In this document: one piece after another, positions 60,001 to 64,000 of the stretch
How the letters are laid out: each line of letters opens with the position of its first letter
Position numbering within the stretch: position 1 is the stretch's first letter
DNA from: Apus apus
Taxonomy: Eukaryota > Chordata > Aves > Apodiformes > Apodidae
Direction of reading: 5' to 3'
DNA: 64,000 nucleotides
Assembly (NCBI RefSeq): GCF_020740795.1
Contig: NC_067312.1
Span: forward strand, 60,984,405 to 61,048,404
The notes under the pieces: generated by a model
What the model was told of the DNA's origin: nothing
Databases searched by the model: none
Seen by the model: only the letters and a program-made list of their open reading frames with translations
Program-made: the position numbers and the translations under genes

Positions 60001-61967
60001 CTGGGCAGAGACTTTGTTACCCAATGACAGTCTATTGTGTGGTGGAGGAAACAACAACTGGAGTGAAGCAGTGAACTTAACAAATAACTTCAAGAGAAAT
60101 ACTTCGAGTAAGGAAAAAGTGCAAAGTGCTTTAGAGGTAAGAAGTGAAATTGAATAGTGAGAATAAACACATGTACACACATGTAGTTTTAGACAGGATT
60201 GTAGTTAGTAACTTGAACATGTAAGCTGAACTCCTTTGTATCATAGATGTGCGTAAGATGTTGTGAAAGATTGAATTTACTTGAAATCTTCCTTAGGAAG
60301 TCTAAACTGACAGCTGTTCTAATGAACTTTCACATTAGAAGACACTGTTCTTTCATCACTTCTGCCTGTTTGGCTCTGGTGACTGAAGCCGAGTTCTTTG
60401 ATGTATCAAGTTCAGAGAGCTGGGAACAGCATGGAGTGCATACTGTTTATAGGTTACAGAAACCCACTAATAATGCTGCCTTAAAATATAAAATAGTGGT
60501 TTGCCTGTTACCTCTGAAGTTTTTTTCTGTCTTCTGCAACTGGAAAAATGATGCTAATACAAACAAGTTGGAGAGAGTTGTGAGCAACCTGGTCTAGAGG
60601 AAGGTGTCCCTTCCCATGGCAGCGTGATTGGAACTAGATGATCTTTAAGGTCCCTTCCAGCTCAAGTCATTCTATGATAATACAAAAGGAAGAAATATAG
60701 CCTTGGTTGCCTTTCTGCAAGCAGAACTGCTTGTAAACAGCACCTCTATGTCAGATGATCCTTAACAGGTAGGAGGAAGGTGAGTGAAGAATTAGTAGTG
60801 TCCTACAAAGCTGTATAGATAGTATGTGAGCATTGTGCTTTTATCTTAAGTTAGTGATATTTAGCATGCTCATCGTGCTTACTTAGCACATGTGGCATAG
60901 ATGAAAAGTATGACAGGCTGAAAGGCAGAACACAGAAAAAAAACACAAAAGGAAGAAGAGAAGGGATGTTGGAAACAGTTGTGTTCCTGTTGAAGGTATG
61001 AGGTGACATTACAGATATAAGTTACTTAAATAAGTAAGAAATAAGTTAGTTACAAATTGAGAGAAAACTATTCTATGTGAGAATGCTATGGTAAGATGCA
61101 AAGGATGGCAAGTGAAAAGGAATGCTAGGAGTGTAATTACCATCCTTAATACAAATTATGTACCTTCTTGTACCTTTTGTTCCCTATATAGATATCTACA
61201 GAATGATGGGCTTGAACTATGCAGTATGTGGAGTAAGACTTTTTAATAGTAGCATAGTCAATCTTAAAAATTATTTCTCCCTCAGAAACATGTATTTGCA
61301 TAAAGGAAGGAAGACCTTAAAATTCCATGGGCCCTACTGATGGGAGTGAAAGTACTGATCTAATCAGATCCGAAATACTGATCCAGTTTTTCACTCTGTG
61401 AAAGGACATTACTCAGTTTTGCTGTATTTTTGGTTGTTTTGTTTTATCTTCTTGTGTTGGCTTTTTTTTCTCAAGATCTTATGTATGCTTAGTATACATC
61501 TACGAAGCACAGTAATATTTTCTGTTTTAAGTATAAAAAATGTATGGGGATCGTCTGCACACTGATACATGGAGCAGTTGCTATGTCATGGTACTGTATG
61601 GGCCTTCATAAATTAATCTGAAGGCATTGTTATCTTTACGGCAGGCACAACCTGAACACTGCAAGAAACTCCTCTGATGCTTTGAAGTAGCTTTTAAAAT
61701 GAAAACTTGAATTCACTAGTATCAAAAAAACCACTTAGAGATGAAATCTGCTTTTTCTTTTTGAAAGTAATTAAAATGACACCTTGTTCTTCATGCAGTT
61801 AAACCTAAGGCACTTTCGACGAGGAAGGAGGAGGTCAGGTGCTGTTGTAGCACATACTGGATTTGCTCCACATCAGCAAGATCCCCATGAAGTTCACAGG
61901 AACATTCCTCCTCATGCAAATGCACTTTGTCACTTCCATATTGCTGCCAGTATCAATCCAGCCACAG
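35987..61967 (+). CDS. DMXL1: DMXL1, N-terminal part (9 coding exons, gene continues past the window)
   Basis: DMXL1 is a very large WD40 protein of the rabconnectin-3alpha/Rav1 family. With WDR7 and ROGDI-type partners it promotes V-ATPase assembly and so acidification of endolysosomal compartments (family knowledge). Coding exons: 35987-36073, 45636-45761, 49486-49563, 51615-51693, 52278-52410, 54570-54636, 58312-58487, 59947-60136 and 61799-61967. All junctions are GT-AG and phases match, giving 368 codons plus one base without a stop. WD40-like blocks lie at about residues 96-137 (ends CLQLW), 160-198 ([15 protein letters not shown]...KVW) and 227-268 ([13 protein letters not shown]...NVCRLW). 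[12 protein letters not shown] and [11 protein letters not shown] favour DMXL1 over its paralogue DMXL2. The start is set by the conserved [15 protein letters not shown]. About one eighth of the protein is present. Confidence 0.96.
36441..36517 (+). repeat. 38-bp tandem duplication in the CpG island
   Basis: Two adjoining copies of a 38-bp unit begin GGTACC and share GCCGCCGCACATGCTGCTC followed by TCCGG and a G run. The copies (36441-36478 and 36479-36516) differ at a few bases near the start. The unit sits about 370 bp after the exon 1 donor, in intron 1. Confidence 0.92.
37797..37960 (+). repeat. G/T-only low-complexity tract
   Basis: Over about 160 bp the plus strand is almost purely T and G (GTTT, GGTTTT and GTT units) with only a few A or C residues. 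The template strand is therefore an A/C tract. It lies in DMXL1 intron 1. Confidence 0.9.
45636..45761 (+). CDS. DMXL1: DMXL1 coding exon 2
   Basis: 42 codons, residues 30-71, from [15 protein letters not shown] to [10 protein letters not shown]. The acceptor is TTTTTTAG|GCT after a T-rich tract and the donor is AAG|GTATGT; phase 0 at both ends. The block IIPGAKHGN is among the most conserved in the family. Confidence 0.96.
47185..47254 (+). mobile_element. Short CR1 LINE 3' end
   Basis: The last ~70 bp of a CR1: GGTTGGACTCAGTGATCC, then AAGGGTCTTTTCCAAC and the tail TTCTATGATTCTAT. The orientation is plus. It is directly followed by another CR1 copy. Confidence 0.85.
47260..47788 (+). mobile_element. 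CR1 LINE 3' fragment, abutting a second CR1 end
   Basis: This plus-orientation copy holds ORF2 C-terminal sequence (GTCCAGTTCTGGGCCCC, then GGAGGACAGAG) through TGGAGTCTCC to a CTGTGATTCTGTG tail. Because it starts within a few bases of the tail of the preceding copy, the two make a head-to-tail tandem of 3' ends. Confidence 0.92.
49486..49563 (+). CDS. DMXL1: DMXL1 coding exon 3
   Basis: 26 codons, residues 72-97, [15 protein letters not shown]...HHD. The acceptor is TTGCTTTAG and the donor is GAT|GTAAGTA, phase 0. IAASYG and the IFEP block are typical of the family, followed by a variable loop. Confidence 0.95.
49564..51614 (+). other. DMXL1 intron 3
   Basis: GTAAGTA...TTTCAG. This is AT-rich. 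It contains the (TA)n inverted repeat at 50371-50416; nothing else is recognised. Confidence 0.9.
50371..50416. repeat. (TA)n dinucleotide array with inverted-repeat form
   Basis: There are two TA arrays, one on each side of a short TTCA spacer near 50395-50398. The whole is nearly self-complementary and could form a cruciform. Such arrays are highly length-variable. Confidence 0.85.
51615..51693 (+). CDS. DMXL1: DMXL1 coding exon 4
   Basis: 26 codons plus one base, residues 98-123, with YQWQKNAQ and [13 protein letters not shown]. The acceptor is ATTTCAG and the donor is ACAG|GTACGTC, phase 1. It forms the first strands of a WD40-like repeat. Confidence 0.94.
51694..52277 (+). other. DMXL1 intron 4
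   Basis: GTACGTC...GTTGTAG, 584 bp, AT-rich. Nothing is recognised. Confidence 0.9.
52278..52410 (+). CDS. DMXL1: DMXL1 coding exon 5
   Basis: Residues 124-167 and the first two bases of codon 168. It carries [12 protein letters not shown], closing the first WD40-like block, then an acidic, Asn/Thr-rich linker, then EWRCIWQC. The acceptor is GTTGTAG and the donor is CAA|GTAAGAA, phase 2. Confidence 0.95.
52411..54569 (+). other. DMXL1 intron 5
   Basis: GTAAGAA...TTCATAG, about 2.2 kb. No repeat family, exon or RNA gene is recognised. Confidence 0.9.
54570..54636 (+). CDS. DMXL1: DMXL1 coding exon 6
   Basis: Completes codon 168 and gives residues 169-190, [22 protein letters not shown], a classic WD40 strand b-c signature (FSPDG...ATAG). 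The acceptor is TTTCATAG and the donor is AAG|GTAAGT, phase 0. Confidence 0.96.
57016..57190 (-). mobile_element. Diverged CR1 LINE 3' fragment
   Basis: On the plus strand this shows agaatcacagaattg, cctttaagatc and gaagtccaacc, then the cacctccagggatggtgattc block, which are reversed CR1 3' landmarks. It is interrupted by a T11 run at about 57151-57161. Confidence 0.78.
57200..57860 (-). mobile_element. Endogenous-retrovirus-like remnant with gag-like fragment
   Basis: This segment is GC-richer than the intron around it. The minus-strand frame at 57702-57424 is open for 92 codons. Its DAASQTEL stretch and the later [14 protein letters not shown] stretch (about residues 36-43 and 68-81) resemble N-terminal segments of gag-like proteins encoded by bird endogenous retroviruses, judged by eye. 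Two short open frames in other phases overlap. There are no LTRs or pol sequence, so it is a fragment. A 13-bp unit, ccctccctgcatg, is duplicated at 57678-57703 beside the start of the frame. Confidence 0.5.
58312..58487 (+). CDS. DMXL1: DMXL1 coding exon 7
   Basis: Residues 191-248 and two bases of codon 249: DDCLVKVWY finishing one WD40 block, a Pro/Ser/Lys loop, then [21 protein letters not shown] starting the next. The acceptor is TTTCCTCAG. The donor is CCACG|GTCAGT, the weakest-looking donor in the gene (C at +3). Reading through it meets a stop after about ten codons, so retention of intron 7 would truncate the protein. Confidence 0.95.
58488..59946 (+). other. DMXL1 intron 7
   Basis: GTCAGT...TTGTTAG, about 1.5 kb, AT-rich. 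No repeat or exon is recognised. Confidence 0.9.
59947..60136 (+). CDS. DMXL1: DMXL1 coding exon 8
   Basis: Completes R249 and encodes residues 250-312, [21 protein letters not shown], a WD40 end strand, then a Gly/Asn-rich loop and [17 protein letters not shown]. The acceptor is TTGTTAG and the donor is GAG|GTAAGA, phase 0. Confidence 0.96.
60137..61798 (+). other. DMXL1 intron 8
   Basis: GTAAGA...ATGCAG, about 1.7 kb. It includes a short plus-strand CR1 end. Otherwise nothing is recognised. Confidence 0.9.
60570..60680 (+). mobile_element. Short CR1 LINE 3' end
   Basis: About 110 bp of CR1 terminus: GTGAGCAACCTGGTCTAG, then GGAACTAGATGATCTTTAAGG and a CATTCTATGAT tail. The orientation is plus. 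The 117-codon open frame ending at 60597 runs into it and is not a gene. Confidence 0.88.
61799..61967 (+). CDS. DMXL1: DMXL1 coding exon 9
   Basis: 56 codons plus one base, residues 313-368, [21 protein letters not shown]...[16 protein letters not shown]. It has a basic stretch then a conserved His-rich block. The acceptor is TTCATGCAG and the donor is ACAG|GTAAGA, phase 1. The following exon was not found in 61968-64000 and must lie beyond the window. Confidence 0.96.
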
Positions 61968-64000
61968 GTAAGAAGTGTGGTAAACCCTTGTCACAGGGTG
62001 AGTTACAATTTCTGTTAGTTTTGTGATGTCTCTGTAAGCTTAACTGGCTCAGATGTATTTGTACATTATTTACATAATCATGCAAAATTACTAGCTTGTT
62101 GCTTTCATTTAATGCATTAAAGAACCTTCTTCTACAGTAATGAAATTATTTGATTAAATTCCCACCACAGTAATCCTCTTTCATTTTTGGTCATCTTTAA
62201 GCTGAGGTTCACCGTGGTCTGAGATCCGGAAGGCTAAGTATGTGTAATTGGGTTTACAATTTTACTAAGAATTGTGTATGATGTTGGGAGCACACAAATA
62301 AAAAGCTTCTTAAAATTACCTAACACTAAGTGTCTGAAGTAATGGCACATCCCTGTACTTTTGTTCTGTCTCTGAAGTAAGGAAAACATGCCTTCATCTT
62401 GTGTTCCATAAACTTTAATATCTCCTTCCACTCCAGTAATGTATTAGTAGACTTTAAGGAAAATCCTTTATAGTTGCTATTATTTCTGCCTTTGTAATTG
62501 TTTGTGCGCACTGAAAATGAAGTGCTTGTCTACTCAGTGAAAAACTGAATAGAAATGCAGTATTGAGTGGCCTTTCAGTAAGGTTTTAGTGCTGTGATGT
62601 AATTTCCTGTTCCTAAACATAATGAACAAGCATACAAGCTTTTCGTAAAGTCATTAAGTTCAGTCTTATAAATAGTATTTTTAAATTGTTTTTTTGTTCT
62701 TATTGCACTTTGTGTGAAAGGCCAGTTTTGACATAAAGACAGTTAGGACTAGTTCATATTTATAGCTGTAAAGTCTTTTGTGTGGTTATGAAGAACTATT
62801 GGTTTCCACTACCTTGCTGGGCTAAGCAAGCTGTAAACACCTTCTCCTGAGAGGTTAGAGTTAGCCTTCACTTTTTTACAATTGGTTCATGTTGCTTTTA
62901 ATAGATGTGACTAGAACCACATCCAGCCTACCAGAAGGGAACTTCTTGCAGTTATGTGCTGTACCATCAATCCTATCCCGTTGTATTTCTACAGGAAGTG
63001 TCTCCAGTCATTACATGTGTTCCTACCCAGTGTCATAAAGGAAATTTTCTGCAAAGCTTCTTGGATATTTGGAGATCCCCTGTTCTGTGTCTTTATATTG
63101 CACAAAGAGCTAACTAACTTTTTTGTGTGGCTAGCACATAATCCTTCCCTATCTTTTTTTTAATTTTATTTCTACGCTTAATGCACTTCTTTCCTTACTC
63201 ATTTATACATAACTTTTAAGTAAACTTTAATGTAATTTTCAGTAGTCTTTGCAATATAAATGTGCCCAACTGCAAACTCATAGAATGGGAATAATTCTGA
63301 GAAATATGATATAATATTTTCCAATGTGTCTAGCACTTGCCTTTGGCTGTTTTGATCTTGTGTTCCTTCTATGTTATTTGTATTATCTGTCTTGATACTG
63401 TCTTTTGGATCACTTGGTCTTTAACTCAGTAGATTGGAGGATAACAGATTGTTCTTTAGTGCAGAACCTCTGAAGTAACTTTCACATCTTAAATCCTAAT
63501 TTGAAGAAATAGCCATTCTCCCTTACAGTCAAGCCCTTAAGTACCTCAGTCTAACCAGATTCTCTAAGCCGTCCTTTTAGTGTGCCCTTTTGAAATTAAA
63601 TTTAATCTGAAAACCTAATTGTATTTTATTCTATTTAAACAAAATCAGTTTATGATCTTTCATTTGAAAATTTGCCCTTATTAGAGCATTTGGAGTCCTT
63701 GAGAAGGCCAGAGCATCTTTATTTCACATTCACTTCACTTTTTGAAGAAGAGTAATGCTTTTGAAGAAGAATAAATGTTGTTTGGGGTTCTTTTTAGCTT
63801 TTATTGCATTTGTGTTCTGTTGTTAATTTTTAAACTAGTTTTCTTGCAGGAATAAAGTCCTTGGGACCTTCTTTTATACTAGAGCATTACTTAAACTAGT
63901 ATTCAGCTTGGGTGTGGAGTTCAGTGAATGGAATAAGCAGTGGTTGTGAGGACAACAATATCTCTAGGCAAATCCAGAAAAGGTTACTGAATCCAAAGAC
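61968..64000 (+). other. DMXL1 intron 9, 5' part
   Basis: The sequence after the exon 9 donor runs to the right edge without the expected next DMXL1 exon. It is AT-rich and no repeat family is recognised. Confidence 0.8.

Noticed and set aside
60247..60597. A 116-codon plus-strand frame in intron 8
   Set aside because: It ends inside a CR1 3' fragment and lies between well-defined DMXL1 exons. No conserved domain is seen.
61784..62026. ORF with a Met start before DMXL1 exon 9
   Set aside because: Its middle is the real exon 9 (61799-61967). The leading residues and the tail after the donor are intron sequence.
63840..63870. Possible acceptor TTTCTTGCAG as the next DMXL1 exon
   Set aside because: The sequence after it does not encode the expected continuation and soon meets stops in the needed frame.

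Overview
The window is nuclear DNA from a bird. The evidence is many truncated CR1 LINE copies with the typical 8-bp tail (ATTCTATG-like), LTR-like insertions, and a vertebrate gene with short exons, long introns and GT-AG junctions. The species cannot be fixed from the sequence. In chicken this gene neighbourhood is, as far as I recall, on chromosome Z; that is background knowledge and not visible here.

Layout. (1) About 1-5,546 is intron 1 of a minus-strand gene whose first coding exon (5,547-5,683, minus) I identify as DTWD2, a tRNA acp3U transferase. It lies in a CpG island at about 5,090-6,260. (2) About 6,260-35,400 is intergenic. It holds CR1 fragments, three LTR-like elements clustered at 21.3-25.5 kb, and a long decayed CR1 copy at 27.0-29.2 kb with remnants of endonuclease and reverse transcriptase coding sequence. 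(3) A second CpG island (about 35,400-36,520) carries the promoter, 5'UTR and exon 1 of DMXL1 on the plus strand. (4) From 35,987 to the right edge is the 5' part of DMXL1. Nine coding exons join in frame into 368 codons plus one base. They encode the N-terminal WD40 region of this roughly 3,000-residue rabconnectin-3 type regulator of V-ATPase. The rest of the gene lies beyond the window.

The two genes are divergent (head to head), with start codons about 30.3 kb apart, so they do not share one compact bidirectional promoter. The neighbouring pair DTWD2-DMXL1 matches the human 5q23 order, which supports both identifications. They have no known common pathway: one modifies tRNA and the other acts on endomembrane acidification.

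I found no RNA genes, CRISPR arrays, operons or complete mobile elements. Most long open frames in the introns and intergenic DNA look like chance or repeat-derived frames. The points most worth a second look are the unlisted DTWD2 exon, a short upstream ORF whose stop overlaps the DMXL1 start codon, the paired CRE and TCTCGCGAGA sites in the DMXL1 promoter, a 38-bp tandem duplication just after exon 1, and a gag-like antisense remnant in DMXL1 intron 6. No new biological system is evident.
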